A stretch of DNA of 64,000 nucleotides from Paenibacillus lutrae (GCF_009757775.1 NZ_RHLK01000003.1:62001-126000); one strand, 5' to 3'. Shown: positions 17,056 through 26,362, counted from the first letter of the stretch. Made by a program: numbers and translations. The notes: a model not told the origin generated them from the sequence alone.

Positions 17056-17325
17056 CTACCCGATATATTGGTGCAGATTATTAAGTAAATTAAAGGTATA
17101 ATCCACCAGTGTATTAAGCATCCACGGACCAAACACAAGCACAGCCAGAAGCACGGCAACGATCTTGGGAACAAAGGCAAGTGTCTGCTCCTGAATCTGT
17201 GTAGTTGCTTGGAAAATACTGATCGCCAGACCCACGACAAGGGCAATAATGAGTATGGGTGCGCTAGCCTTCAGTACCGTATAGACCGCTTCGCCGGCCA
17301 GCTTGATGACAAATTCGGCATTCAT
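17056..17325 (-). CDS. fliQ: Flagellar export gate protein FliQ
   Basis: 89 residues with two membrane helices (VLKASAPILIIALVVGLAIS and a second around ILAVLVFGPWMLNTLVDYT). The family motif AISIFQATTQIQEQTLAFVPK lies between them. The ATG at 17325 follows GGGAGGTCACTTAAC; a longer in-frame reading would run into fliP and is rejected. Four copies of FliQ wrap the FliP/FliR core of the gate. Confidence 0.96.
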   Translation of the reverse strand: MNAEFVIKLAGEAVYTVLKASAPILIIALVVGLAISIFQATTQIQEQTLAFVPKIVAVLLAVLVFGPWMLNTLVDYTFNLLNNLHQYIG

Positions 17326-17350
17326 GTTAAGTGACCTCCCGCTTCTGCGT

Positions 17351-18124
17351 TCATGTACTGTAGCTGAGTAGCAGCGACTTGACGACAAGATACCATCCGT
17401 CCACCAGAATAAAGAGCAATATCTTAAACGGCAGCGATATCATGACAGGCGGCAGCATCATCATCCCCATGGCCATTAGGGCGCTTGCAATAATCATGTC
17501 GATGACCAGAAAGGGAATAAAGATCATAAATCCCATTTGAAAGGCCGTTTTAAGCTCGCTGATCGCAAAGGCCGGTACAAGTGCTGTTAATGGAGTGTCC
17601 TCGTATCCGGTTGGTGCATCCGCTTTTGTATAGTCCAAAAATAGCTTTAAATCTTTAGGCCTCGTATGTTTCCACATAAATTCCTTAACGGGAAGTGAGG
17701 CTTGCTGCAGTGCAGCCGTCTGATTCATTTCACCTTTCAAAAAAGGCTGCAGTGCCGTATCGTTGATTTGACCTAGAGTCGGCGACATGATGAATAGGGT
17801 CAAAAACAAACTCAATCCGATCAGTACCTGATTCGGCGGCATTTGCTGTGTTCCCAGAGAGGTTCGGACAAAACCCATTACGATTACGATACGTGTAAAG
17901 CTCGTCATCAAGATAAGGAACGACGGCGCCAAACTCAGGACGGTCAGCAATAAGATGACTGTAATGGTGTTGGATGCGCCCGTTGTCCCGCTTCCCGCAT
18001 CAATATTCACATTGAGTCCGGGGATCAAATTACCACTCGGAGCAGCGAACGCAGTATCGCCCGAGTAAACTGAGAGCAGGAATACAGCTGCAAACAATAG
18101 GGCCAGTCTTTTATTTATGCTCAT
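17351..18124 (-). CDS. fliP: Flagellar export gate protein FliP
   Basis: 257 residues beginning with a cleavable-type signal peptide (KRLALLFAAVFLLSVYSGDTAFA). Several membrane helices follow, with the family signatures TSFTRIVIVMGFVRTSLGTQ, PPNQVLIGLSLFLT and PFLVIDMIIASALMAMGMMM. Five FliP subunits build the export channel. It overlaps the end of fliO by 14 bases; the ribosome binding site is weak, consistent with coupling. Confidence 0.96.
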   Translation of the reverse strand: MSINKRLALLFAAVFLLSVYSGDTAFAAPSGNLIPGLNVNIDAGSGTTGASNTITVILLLTVLSLAPSFLILMTSFTRIVIVMGFVRTSLGTQQMPPNQVLIGLSLFLTLFIMSPTLGQINDTALQPFLKGEMNQTAALQQASLPVKEFMWKHTRPKDLKLFLDYTKADAPTGYEDTPLTALVPAFAISELKTAFQMGFMIFIPFLVIDMIIASALMAMGMMMLPPVMISLPFKILLFILVDGWYLVVKSLLLSYST

Positions 18125-18746
18125 TTGATTTCAACCGTTCTTGTTCATTTTCTTCCTGCAGCCATTCTTCTACATGCTTGTTGCGCTTGGTCGCCTGCTG
18201 CAGTTTATCATGAAAAACTTGCTGGAATGTAGGTGTGAGCTCTTCTTCCTCTACAGTCCCTGCACTTGGCTTCCGCCGGATCTTATCGAATAGTTTGCCT
18301 ACCGGGACGAAATCCATTGCAGACTGGGTTTGTGCGGTTATTTTTTCTTTTAATTGAGCGGCTTCCACAGGGTCTGCAATTTTCTCGAGCAGTTGAATGT
18401 CATCCCCTACCCCGACTACATATAGGGCGTTTCCGATTTCAACGACTTGAATGGATTTGTTCTGACCGAGCGGTACTCCTCCGAGCGACTGCATGGTACG
18501 ATGAGGACGTAGGCTGTTTTTTTTGGCCAACACCTTCATAATGCCGTAAAAAAGACCGATGATAAGGATAAGGAAGAAAATAACCTTCCCTATCATCAGA
18601 ACCGAATCAATTGCCCCGTTACCTGGCGTTCCTTGCCCAGATTGAAATCCCGGACTAGGATTGCCGTAACACACGGCAGACCAGAACGGCAGCTGTACCA
18701 ACAGACCTGCCGTTACCAGAAGCAGCTTACCTGCCTTTTTCTTCAA
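18111..18746 (-). CDS. fliO: Flagellar export assembly protein FliO (FliZ-type)
   Basis: 211 residues starting at TTG after AAAGGAATGTG. An N-terminal signal-like helix, a Gly/Pro-rich exposed stretch and a second membrane helix (VLMIGKVIFFLILIIGLFYG) precede a cytoplasmic domain with the FliO-type core (LGGVPLGQNKSIQVVEIGN, LYVVGVGDDIQLLEKI). A charged tail ends the protein. FliO acts as a scaffold for FliP ring assembly. Position between cheY and fliP supports the call. Confidence 0.92.
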   Translation of the reverse strand: MKKKAGKLLLVTAGLLVQLPFWSAVCYGNPSPGFQSGQGTPGNGAIDSVLMIGKVIFFLILIIGLFYGIMKVLAKKNSLRPHRTMQSLGGVPLGQNKSIQVVEIGNALYVVGVGDDIQLLEKIADPVEAAQLKEKITAQTQSAMDFVPVGKLFDKIRRKPSAGTVEEEELTPTFQQVFHDKLQQATKRNKHVEEWLQEENEQERLKSNEHK

Positions 18747-18778
18747 ACTTCACATTCCTTTCCTTTTAAAACTTCCGC

Positions 18779-19141
18779 TTAACCCAGCGTCTTCTTGATA
18801 GCTTCAATTACACGGTCAGCCTGGAAAGGTTTTACGATAAAATCTTTAGCACCGGCTTGAATGGCATCAATAACCATTGCTTGCTGGCCCATTGCTGAGC
18901 ACATAATGACCTTAGCATTAGGATCAATCTTCTTAATTTCCTTCAAAGCATTAATTCCGTCCATCTCCGGCATCGTAATATCCATCGTCACCAGGTCAGG
19001 GCGCAGTTCTTTAAACTTCTCGACAGCTTGAACGCCGTCATTGCCTTCCCCTACTACCTCGTAGCCATTTTTGCTCAAAATATCGCGAATCATCATTCTC
19101 ATAAAAGCTGCATCGTCCACAATCAGAATTCGGTTAGCCAT
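18779..19141 (-). CDS. cheY: Chemotaxis response regulator CheY
   Basis: 120 residues, a single receiver domain. Asp9-Asp10 and the phospho-acceptor Asp54 (VTMDITMPEMDG) bind Mg2+; the Ser in IMCSAMGQQ and the Lys in DFIVKPFQ complete the active site. CheY-P binds FliM and FliY at the flagellar switch. Location between fliY and fliO is the Bacillales arrangement. GGAGGACTATTTTAAC precedes the ATG. Confidence 0.97.
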   Translation of the reverse strand: MANRILIVDDAAFMRMMIRDILSKNGYEVVGEGNDGVQAVEKFKELRPDLVTMDITMPEMDGINALKEIKKIDPNAKVIMCSAMGQQAMVIDAIQAGAKDFIVKPFQADRVIEAIKKTLG

Positions 19142-19168
19142 GTTAAAATAGTCCTCCTAGGATAATGA

Positions 19169-20431
19169 TTATTGTATTTTCTGAATGCGATCCCACTGAC
19201 TGACGATATCGGTGACACGAACTCCAAAGTTCTCGTCAATAACGACAACTTCACCTTTAGCAATGAGTTTGTTATTGACTAGAATATCTACCGGTTCACC
19301 CGCCAATTTATCCAGCTCAATAATAGAGCCTTGTGACAATTCCAGAATATCTTTAATGACCTTCTGAGTTCTGCCAAGTTCGACAGTTACCTTTAAAGGA
19401 ATATCCAGCAAAAGATTCAGGTTCGTGTCATCGGCTTGACCGTAACCGCCGGACTGGAGACTGGAGAATTGTACCGGCTGTACATTCACATTGCGGTTAA
19501 TGCTTCCTCCGCCAGGCGCTCCTTGAGGAACGCTATGCTGAGGCTGCTGAACATACGGCTCGGAATAAGGCGGTTGAACGGGCGGCTGATTGACCGGCAT
19601 TGGATTTCCTCCCATAGAAGGACTGGAATGAGGTGCTTGCTGCGGCTCCTGATATGTAGTTTCCGCAGGCTGTTCATACACGGGAGCCGGTATTTCCTCG
19701 GCAATCGTCGGAGCAACCTCATTGTATGAATCTTCAGAGCCGCCGCCCAACAAAGTTCTTACCATTTCTTTGGAGAAATCTACCGGAAGCAGCTGCATAA
19801 TAGTTGAATCGATTAAATCTCCGATTGTCAGTCTGAAGGATATCTTTATAAATACGTCTTCGTTCGGCAGTTTTCCTTCTCCATTCGACAGATTCAAAAT
19901 ATCTATTCCTGGAGGAGAAATATTAACGAAGCGATTAAAGATAGCGGACATGGACGTAGCCGATGATCCCATCATCTGATTCATGGCTTCCTGCACAGCG
20001 CTAATATGAATTTCCGTCAACTCATCATTCGGTGCATGTCCGTCTCCACCCATCATAAGATCGGCAATGACTTGTGCATCACGAGTTTTGATGACGAGCA
20101 GATTAATGCCATGAAAACCATCTACATAATTTACATGGACCGCAACATGAGGCTGTGGAAATTCTTTCACAAGCTCATCTCTAAGGATGATCGATACTTT
20201 AGGTGTCGTGATATCTACTTTCTTACCAAGCAATGTCGAGAGTGCTGTCGCTGCACTGCCAAACGTAATATTGCCGATTTCTCCTAATGCATCCTGTTCG
20301 AGGGGAGTCAGATAATCATCAATTACCGGAGCAAGAGAAGCCGCTTGATCGTCGTCATAACGCTCATCCGAAGTCTGTCTTAACAGGGCGTCAATTTCCT
20401 CCTGCGACAAATAATCTTTATTATTCGTCAA
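19169..20431 (-). CDS. fliY: Flagellar switch protein and CheY-P phosphatase FliY
   Basis: 420 residues in three parts. The N-terminal CheY-binding helix is YLSQEEIDALLRQ, like that of FliM. A CheC-type phosphatase domain carries LGEIGNITFGSAATALSTLL and the second motif around ISAVQEAMNQMMGSSATSMS. After a Pro/Gln-rich linker (about 240-325), a FliN domain ends the protein (LDIPLKVTVELGRTQKVIKDILELS). It is both a C-ring component and the CheY-P phosphatase at the switch. The TTG start lies within the end of fliM (11-base overlap) after AAGGAG. Confidence 0.96.
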   Translation of the reverse strand: MTNNKDYLSQEEIDALLRQTSDERYDDDQAASLAPVIDDYLTPLEQDALGEIGNITFGSAATALSTLLGKKVDITTPKVSIILRDELVKEFPQPHVAVHVNYVDGFHGINLLVIKTRDAQVIADLMMGGDGHAPNDELTEIHISAVQEAMNQMMGSSATSMSAIFNRFVNISPPGIDILNLSNGEGKLPNEDVFIKISFRLTIGDLIDSTIMQLLPVDFSKEMVRTLLGGGSEDSYNEVAPTIAEEIPAPVYEQPAETTYQEPQQAPHSSPSMGGNPMPVNQPPVQPPYSEPYVQQPQHSVPQGAPGGGSINRNVNVQPVQFSSLQSGGYGQADDTNLNLLLDIPLKVTVELGRTQKVIKDILELSQGSIIELDKLAGEPVDILVNNKLIAKGEVVVIDENFGVRVTDIVSQWDRIQKIQ

Positions 20432-21419
20432 TTTCTTCTACTCCTTCGTGTACAATTTCACCGATTTGAACAGCCATCCGTGATTTAACTGTTCCGGCAC
20501 TTCCCGTAAATTTCAATTTTTCGCCGACTTTGATATGCAGCGGATCATTTACGGGCTTGTTTAGTGTAATAACGTCTCCAGGCTGAAGATTCAAAAACTC
20601 GTGAATCGTAATCTGTGATTCTCCCAGTTCTGTAATGATCGGCAGCTTCGCTTGAGTCAGTCTTTCCTGCAGGATTTCCATTTCTTCAGGAGCCCGGTTT
20701 TTCTTCTGCGACACAAACCAATGATGAACGGACAAGCGAGGCATGATAGGCTCGATAACAACATGAGGGATACAAAGATTGATCATCCCTGTGGTATCCC
20801 CTATCTTGGTACTGAGCGATATCAGCGCAATCGTCTCATTCGGAGACACAATTTGCATGAACTGCGGATTCGTCTCTAGTGCTTCTAAGCGAGGAGACAG
20901 ATCGATAATCGTCTTCCAGGCTTCTTGAAGGCTTTCAAACGCTCGGCTGAAAATCCGTTCCATGACAATCGTTTCGATTTCTGTCAGGGCACCGGTCTTT
21001 TGAGGAGAGTTACCGACACCGCCAAGAAGTCTGTCGAGCATCGCATAAGCAACGTTCGGGTGCACTTCAAGCACCATCCTGCCCTCAAGCGGCTCCGCTT
21101 CAAAAATGTTTAGAATCGTCATCTTCGGAATTGAACGGATGAACTCATCATAGGGCAGTTGTTCCACTTGAACTACGCTAATTTGTACGAACGTCCTGAG
21201 CTGAGCCGAGAAGTACGTGGTCAAGTACCGGGCAAAATTCTCATGTATCCTCGTAAGACTTCGGATATGATCTTTGGAAAAACGCACGGCTCTTTTAAAA
21301 TCATATACCCGCACTTTTTTCTGGGTATCTTCTTTTTTGAGCTCCTCCGCATCCATTTCACCCGATGAGAGGGCTGCCAGCAGCGCATCAATTTCATTCT
21401 GAGACATAACATCAACCAT
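20421..21419 (-). CDS. fliM: Flagellar motor switch protein FliM
   Basis: 332 residues. The CheY-P-binding N-terminus VMSQNEIDALLAALSSGEMD is followed by the middle CheC-like domain (TRIHENFARYLTTYFSAQL onward) and a C-terminal FliN-like domain (AKLPIITELGESQITIHEFL). It links CheY-P binding to rotation direction. The chosen ATG (21419) follows GGGGGTGACTCTT; the next in-frame ATG is only four codons further, and starts further upstream lack a binding site. Confidence 0.96.
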   Translation of the reverse strand: MVDVMSQNEIDALLAALSSGEMDAEELKKEDTQKKVRVYDFKRAVRFSKDHIRSLTRIHENFARYLTTYFSAQLRTFVQISVVQVEQLPYDEFIRSIPKMTILNIFEAEPLEGRMVLEVHPNVAYAMLDRLLGGVGNSPQKTGALTEIETIVMERIFSRAFESLQEAWKTIIDLSPRLEALETNPQFMQIVSPNETIALISLSTKIGDTTGMINLCIPHVVIEPIMPRLSVHHWFVSQKKNRAPEEMEILQERLTQAKLPIITELGESQITIHEFLNLQPGDVITLNKPVNDPLHIKVGEKLKFTGSAGTVKSRMAVQIGEIVHEGVEEIDE

Positions 21420-21460
21420 AAGAGTCACCCCCTTTGTGCGTATCCGATCTATGTTAAAGG

Positions 21461-21913
21461 CTACTCAAGTGCAAAATCGGTAATATTTATTCGCCTTATT
21501 TTTCCTTCGTTGAGATGCGTATTTAATTTGCTGATTAAAGTGCTGGTCAGGTTGTCCTGTCCTTTACTGCCTTGGATCTGCTCCGCTTTCATATCGGCAA
21601 GTGTACGGATAATCGTGCCTTTGATGCGGGAATCAATCAAATTTTCGAAATCCGCTTTTGCTTTTTTGTTTTCAAGTTCAAATGCCAAACTGATTTTGAT
21701 GAAACTGCCTGGCTCCGCCAGATTCGTTATAATGTCTTTCATGATGACTGTGTTTTCTTTTATTTCCAATGTTGTTATCGGTTTGCTATCTTCTGAACCA
21801 GAAGTTTCCGCTTTGTTGTCCATGAAGGTCCATAGAACAAATGCAGCGGTTAGTATTAAAGTAATGGCAACCAGAATGGAGACAGTCAATAGAAAAAATC
21901 GGTTTTTAAGCAC
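21461..21913 (-). CDS. fliL: Flagellar basal body-associated protein FliL
   Basis: 150 residues: one N-terminal membrane helix (FFLLTVSILVAITLILTAAF) and an extracytoplasmic domain with the family pattern TNLAEPGSFIKISLAFELEN and IRRINITDFALE at the C-terminus. FliL surrounds the stator and affects torque. It starts with GTG after GGAGGG, overlapping the flbD stop by one base. Confidence 0.94.
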   Translation of the reverse strand: MLKNRFFLLTVSILVAITLILTAAFVLWTFMDNKAETSGSEDSKPITTLEIKENTVIMKDIITNLAEPGSFIKISLAFELENKKAKADFENLIDSRIKGTIIRTLADMKAEQIQGSKGQDNLTSTLISKLNTHLNEGKIRRINITDFALE

Positions 21914-22134
21914 TACAAGCCCTCCGTATTCGTCGACTTGATCGTTGCTTGAACCGCACCGATCCGTTGTAAAAATTGTACAACCTGTTCCATGATCACT
22001 GCTTCTGCTTCAAGAACCATAATCTTTTTTCCGTTGATCAAGGTAATGATCGTATCGGGCGTTTCCTCCATACTTTCAATCATCAAAGCATTAATGACTA
22101 GCGGCTTGCCGTTCATGCGGGTTAAACGTACCAT
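21913..22134 (-). CDS. flbD: Flagellar protein FlbD/SwrD
   Basis: 73 residues beginning MVRLTRMNGKPLVINALMIE, followed by ETPDTIITLINGKKIMV, which is the full FlbD signature. In B. subtilis the equivalent (SwrD/YlzI) increases flagellar motor power and supports swarming. The ATG at 22134 follows GGAGGGTATC. It is located between the hook gene and fliL, as in other Bacillales. Confidence 0.93.
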   Translation of the reverse strand: MVRLTRMNGKPLVINALMIESMEETPDTIITLINGKKIMVLEAEAVIMEQVVQFLQRIGAVQATIKSTNTEGL

Positions 22135-22151
22135 GATACCCTCCATTAGTT

Positions 22152-22192
22152 ACAGCAGGGGAGCAAGCTTGCCCCCCTACCCTTTATAACCG
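22152..22192 (-). other. GC-rich hairpin between the hook gene and flbD
   Basis: On the minus strand GGGGGGCAAGC pairs with GCTTGCTCCCC around a palindromic core (one T bulge). No T-run follows, so it is unlikely to be a terminator. It may stabilise the upstream hook-gene mRNA end or reduce read-through into flbD; this is inference. Confidence 0.4.
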
Positions 22193-22196
22193 ACTA

Positions 22197-23027
22197 TTAA
22201 CGCTTCAGGTTTACGATTTCTTGTAAAATTTCATCTGAAGTCGTAATGATACGGGAGTTAGCCTGGAAACCACGCTGGGAAACGATCATTTCGGAAAATT
22301 CTTCCGTCAAATCTACATTAGACATCTCTAGCTGGCCGGAAATAATAGAGCCAGTTCCAGTTGCCGGATCAGCAGGAAGAGCGGAACTGAGGAATCCTAT
22401 ATCTACAACATTGTTTAAATCAGCATTAAGCGTATATTCATATAAATTTCCGCCTGCTTTGTTAAGTCCTGCTGGGTTAGCCACTTTAACAACCGCGATC
22501 TTATACGTGGATGGGGTTGCTACACCGCCGATAACTTGCATTACGGTGCCATCTTGAGCAATTGAGAACTTTGTAGCTGTCGGATCAAGTTGAATGGGTT
22601 CCCCATCTGTAGACATCAGATACATGCCCTCAGGATTAACGATGTAGTTGTCACCATCCACATAAAAGTTCCCTGCACGAGTTAAAAAGACGGGTTCTGC
22701 TCCAGCTTGAGTAACTGCAAAAAATCCATTTCCATCTATACGTAAATCGGTTGGGACATTTGTAGTCATCGCACTGCCACCGGTATGAACCGTATCGATA
22801 GCGGCTGTTCCCACACCCAGACCAATTTGTTTAGAATTGACCCCGCCTTGTGTTGTTGAAGCCGGTGCCGTTTCACCCGATACTGTCTGGCTGAGTATAT
22901 CTTGGAACATTACCCGACCCTTTTTAAACCCGGCAGTGTTTACGTTAGCGATGTTATTACCAATAACGTCAAGCTTGGTTTGAAAACCGCGCATACCCGA
23001 AATTCCGGAATACATGGATCTTAACAT
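22197..23027 (-). CDS. flgE: Flagellar hook protein FlgE (short FlgE/FlgG type)
   Basis: 276 residues. N-terminal SMYSGISGMRGFQTKLDVIG and NNIANVNTAGFKKGR, the internal PTDLRIDGNGFFAV, and C-terminal VDLTEEFSEMIVSQRGFQAN are diagnostic for the rod/hook/filament-cap axial family. Position after flgD and size close to the B. subtilis hook protein favour hook (FlgE) over distal rod (FlgG), though databases often label this form FlgG. The ATG at 23027 follows AGAGGAGGAAC; upstream in-frame codons have no homology. Confidence 0.9.
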   Translation of the reverse strand: MLRSMYSGISGMRGFQTKLDVIGNNIANVNTAGFKKGRVMFQDILSQTVSGETAPASTTQGGVNSKQIGLGVGTAAIDTVHTGGSAMTTNVPTDLRIDGNGFFAVTQAGAEPVFLTRAGNFYVDGDNYIVNPEGMYLMSTDGEPIQLDPTATKFSIAQDGTVMQVIGGVATPSTYKIAVVKVANPAGLNKAGGNLYEYTLNADLNNVVDIGFLSSALPADPATGTGSIISGQLEMSNVDLTEEFSEMIVSQRGFQANSRIITTSDEILQEIVNLKR

Positions 23028-23139
23028 TTTTATGTTCCTCCTCTTGGTTGTTGCAGAATAGATACAATCTTTCAGTTGAACCGCTTCAATCGATCGGCGG
23101 TACAAGGGCTTCCTGATAGGTCCAGCCCGTTACATTGCT

Positions 23140-23514
23140 TCAAGTAATAATGACTGCACTGTCAATTTGCGTAAACACTTGCTCTTTCATAGACGCTCCA
23201 TCAAGAGCTGTGACAACGGTCCGGTTAGGTACATTTACAATTAAAGCTGTCCCGCCCAGCATCATCAATGTATCTTTAGCACCTTTGGCAGCTGCTTTAT
23301 CAATGGCACTCTCCAGTTTGCAGAGTTGTTCGCTGTCCAGCTTAATTCCTCTTTGCTGAAGCCGCATCTCTGCATGGTGGCTGAACTTGACAATCTGATT
23401 TTGTAATAAACGGTCAAAATCCGATGAACCGTTCGTCTGCTTTGCAGCCTGATTTCTTTGAAGGGGAGCTGCTGGAGTCGGGTACAGCCTGCCGACTGTT
23501 AACCGCTCATTCAT
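23140..23514 (-). CDS. Flagellar operon protein of the TIGR02530 type
   Basis: 124 residues with no membrane segment. The recognisable core is KFSHHAEMRLQQRGIKLD, followed by ALIVNVPNRTVVTALDGASM and EQVFTQIDSAVII, typical of the small protein encoded between flgD and flgE in Firmicutes. Its molecular function is not established as far as I know; a role in hook assembly is inferred from position. It overlaps flgD by four bases. Confidence 0.88.
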   Translation of the reverse strand: MNERLTVGRLYPTPAAPLQRNQAAKQTNGSSDFDRLLQNQIVKFSHHAEMRLQQRGIKLDSEQLCKLESAIDKAAAKGAKDTLMMLGGTALIVNVPNRTVVTALDGASMKEQVFTQIDSAVIIT

Positions 23515-24023
23515 GGTGTCTGATTACCGGGTGCCGGAGTTTCAGGTTTGGGTTCCTCTGGTTTAGGTTCTTCCGGCTTAGGAACATCCGGTTTCACGTT
23601 CTCGATGCTTAGAACATCTTCCAGCACAACTTCTCTCTTTCCGACTACCGCATACTGGACGCCGTCACGGATAATGATCGACTCTACCTTGCCTGACATG
23701 GTACTCGTTTCACCTTTATCGTTTAACCCGATCCAGCTTATGTTTTTGTCAATCAGGCTAGAGGTAAAACCGAGTGAAGAACGAAGCAGTTTCATCTCAG
23801 CTGCCATATTGGACAATTGCTCGACAGAGGTGAATTGCGCCATTTGAGCAATAAATTCTTTATCCTGCATAGGTTGCATAGGATCCTGATTACGGAGTTG
23901 AGCGATCATGATCTTCAAGAAGTCATCTTTGCCTAATATTGAACCATCTTTTTCTTTTGCCTTTTTGGTAGATGCTGTGTTAGTTGTTCCTGTTTTAGTA
24001 ACATCCTGCCATAATTCTGCCAT
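23511..24023 (-). CDS. flgD: Hook cap (scaffolding) protein FlgD
   Basis: 170 residues. The conserved core is LGKDDFLKIMIAQLRNQDPM, then KEFIAQMAQFTSVEQLSNM. FlgD caps the growing hook and is discarded later. The C-terminal tail is a proline/glutamate repeat (PKPEEPKPEEPKPETP) beyond the normal domain. The ATG at 24023 follows GGAGGTGCACA; longer upstream readings run into fliK. Confidence 0.94.
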   Translation of the reverse strand: MAELWQDVTKTGTTNTASTKKAKEKDGSILGKDDFLKIMIAQLRNQDPMQPMQDKEFIAQMAQFTSVEQLSNMAAEMKLLRSSLGFTSSLIDKNISWIGLNDKGETSTMSGKVESIIIRDGVQYAVVGKREVVLEDVLSIENVKPDVPKPEEPKPEEPKPETPAPGNQTP

Positions 24024-24057
24024 TGTGCACCTCCATTCTTCTATGAACGTGTATAGC

Positions 24058-25413
24058 TTAAGCTGACGTCTCAAACGAGTTGCCTAAAGCCGCTTTACGC
24101 GTCTCCGTAAGTGCGTGCAGTTCCTCGTTCCATTCGGTCACTTCTTCAGCTACGCTACCGCTCTCTCTTCCCTCGTGCTGCTGTAGAAATTGCTGGGAAG
24201 ACTGCTGCTGTCTTGAGTCTTGAAACATACTGGAGGACATGCTGCTTTGACTTACTTCCATTTTATCGACCTGAACTCCCTGACTTTGCAAAGACTGTCT
24301 GAGACTCGAAAGCTGGCTGTCCAGAAGCTCTTTGCCTACGGCAGAATCCGCTGTAAAGATTGCCATCAATTGACCGTTCTGAATCTTCAGCGTGATTTCA
24401 ATGTTACCCAAATGCTGTGGACGAAGCGAAAGCTTGGCTTCAGCAAAACCATCGCCTACCTTAACGTTCATCCGTTTAACCATAAACTCGCTTAATTCCT
24501 GAGTCAGGTTGCTGGCTTGGATGGTAGGCAGCGCAGTTTTAGCTGCTTGTTCCGTGCCCGCTGTCTTAGGCATTTCCTGCATTCCCGTCATTAATGTCGT
24601 ATCCGCTTGTTCACTTGGTATGGAATTCTGCGGGCTTACCGGTTCTGCAGTAAGTTCAGCAGTCTGTCTGACGACGTTCCACGCACTACTTTTAGCAGCT
24701 AACGCTTCTAATGAGGTTTTGATCGGATTCGTTTTGGTTACCGTAACGACGGGTGTATCCAACCCCGGTTCACCGGTTGATGCCGGAAGCTTAGATGCAT
24801 GGTCTGTAACAGCATTCAAAGCGGATTTCGGTTTCTCCGTGTTTACCGCTAAAGAAGCTGCTTGCGGTAGCACTTTTTCAAGAAGCTGTGTAAACTCCTT
24901 CGATAAATGCTGGAGAATCGGATGATCCGGCTGCTGTTTCAACATAGCAGTAAGATCCAGAAGTGTTTTTTGTAGTTTCAGGGAAGCATCTTGCGGCTGA
25001 TTGACGGCTTGAGTTGACAGTGCGGTTGTTCCCTGTAAAACGCTGAGCATAGCGGAAGCTTCCGTCAGCCAGCTCTGCATCGTTTCCGATTGAACCAACT
25101 GCTGCAGGACTTCCGGATTCTGCTGAATATTCTGAAGTAAGGCATCAATCATTCCTTCAGCATCGGCTTCTGTACCGGCCAGTGCCTCCTGGATCGCTGG
25201 CGGCAGTAAAGGAATCACTTGCATTAAACCGGATAAAAGGGCATCCAATGGTGCTTGTTCTTCCTCAGCAACCGCTGTTGACAGTTGGTTTCCCATGATC
25301 TCTGCAAAAACAGCTCCGTCTACAACCGTTTTACTCTGCACTGTCCCCGCTGTACCGGCCGCCGAAACAGCAGTACCGGTTCCTGTACCCATACTGGCAA
25401 ACGCCATTTCCAT
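24058..25413 (-). CDS. fliK: Flagellar hook-length control protein FliK
   Basis: 451 residues. A long, poorly conserved Ala/Gln/Thr-rich N-terminal ruler region is followed by a C-terminal FliK domain (about 310-400) with MNVKVGDGFAEAKLSLRPQH, LGNIEITLKIQNGQLMAIFT and LRQSLQSQGVQVDKMEV. It measures hook length and triggers FlhB specificity switching. I chose the ATG at 25413, nine bases after GGGGGTG; a GTG four codons upstream overlaps that site. Confidence 0.92.
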   Translation of the reverse strand: MEMAFASMGTGTGTAVSAAGTAGTVQSKTVVDGAVFAEIMGNQLSTAVAEEEQAPLDALLSGLMQVIPLLPPAIQEALAGTEADAEGMIDALLQNIQQNPEVLQQLVQSETMQSWLTEASAMLSVLQGTTALSTQAVNQPQDASLKLQKTLLDLTAMLKQQPDHPILQHLSKEFTQLLEKVLPQAASLAVNTEKPKSALNAVTDHASKLPASTGEPGLDTPVVTVTKTNPIKTSLEALAAKSSAWNVVRQTAELTAEPVSPQNSIPSEQADTTLMTGMQEMPKTAGTEQAAKTALPTIQASNLTQELSEFMVKRMNVKVGDGFAEAKLSLRPQHLGNIEITLKIQNGQLMAIFTADSAVGKELLDSQLSSLRQSLQSQGVQVDKMEVSQSSMSSSMFQDSRQQQSSQQFLQQHEGRESGSVAEEVTEWNEELHALTETRKAALGNSFETSA

Positions 25414-25456
25414 ATTGTTGTTCACCCCCTTTCAAGTCACACGATGCTCACTCACC

Positions 25457-26362
25457 TTAAGGCAGAAGAAGATTTCCTGTAATAGAAGCGGCTGTTTCTT
25501 TACTGATTACAGCAATCTCATTCATTAATGAAGCACGGCTGGTATTGTCCATTTCCCTTAAAATGTTCAGAACTTGTGTTGAGTTTTTACCGTACATATC
25601 CGTCAAAACTTTCGCTGCCTGATTCGCCTTCATAGCTGCAAATGTCTGACTCAATTCAACTTTGGTCATCTTGGCGGTATCGGCATTCGGACTGTTCTGG
25701 ATTTCCAAACGTTCCTGCAATGCAGCGATTTTCTGATTCTCCGCGCTTGTTAAATCTTTCAAGGCAATAGAAGCATCTGCCGCTTTTTTAGGGTCCATTT
25801 TCTCAAGAATCTTGACCCTTTCATCCGTTTTCATAGCATTTAAAACCAGAATCGTCTCTTTAGGACTTAAATTTTGTATGATTTTTGCAGCTTTGCTAGG
25901 CATCATCCTAGCGTAGACCGTAGCGAGCTCCCGGACTTTCTTATCATATTCTGCATCCTGCTCAGCCAGCTGCTTGTTAGAAAGTTCGGCTTGTTCTTGT
26001 TTAAGCTCCGCAATTCTTTCATCCTGCTTGGCGATCATTTGATCAGCCTTACCCAGTTCTGCTTCCAATTCCTCTACCTTGCTGTTCAGTTGTTCCACTT
26101 CTTTGGTTTTTTCCTTCTCTGTATCAGCTGCGCTAGGAGTTTTAGCAGATTCCGCTTGGGCATCTTCTTTGGGCTGAGGAATCATTTCACCCACAACGGG
26201 AAGTTTGTGCATGGTCCGCTGAACGGTTTTCATAATATCGTAATCGAATACCGATAATAGAACCCCGAGTAGAACAGCGGTAAACACGAACGGGATGAGA
26301 AACCAGACCAGAAAACGCTCTAATCCACCACCTGAGGATGATTCTGCGCCTGATTGTTCCAT
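25457..26362 (-). CDS. MotE-like flagellar protein with MgtE N-terminal-type domain
   Basis: 301 residues starting at an ATG after AAAGGAGGTAACGTC. One membrane helix (FLVWFLIPFVFTAVLLGVLL) is followed by a long coiled coil (about 75-150, EKTKEVEQLNSKVEELEAEL) and an MgtE_N-like helical repeat domain (MMPSKAAKIIQNLSPKETIL, LEKMDPKKAADASIALKDL, AAMKANQAAKVLTDMYG). This matches MotE/YlxF-type proteins encoded beside fliJ/fliK, which are implicated in stabilising the motor or stator. The MgtE label reflects shared fold only; no transporter part is present. Confidence 0.82.
   Translation of the reverse strand: MEQSGAESSSGGGLERFLVWFLIPFVFTAVLLGVLLSVFDYDIMKTVQRTMHKLPVVGEMIPQPKEDAQAESAKTPSAADTEKEKTKEVEQLNSKVEELEAELGKADQMIAKQDERIAELKQEQAELSNKQLAEQDAEYDKKVRELATVYARMMPSKAAKIIQNLSPKETILVLNAMKTDERVKILEKMDPKKAADASIALKDLTSAENQKIAALQERLEIQNSPNADTAKMTKVELSQTFAAMKANQAAKVLTDMYGKNSTQVLNILREMDNTSRASLMNEIAVISKETAASITGNLLLP

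Noticed and set aside
25457-26362. Magnesium transporter MgtE
   Set aside because: Only the MgtE N-terminal-like domain is present with one membrane helix; the flagellar context fits MotE.
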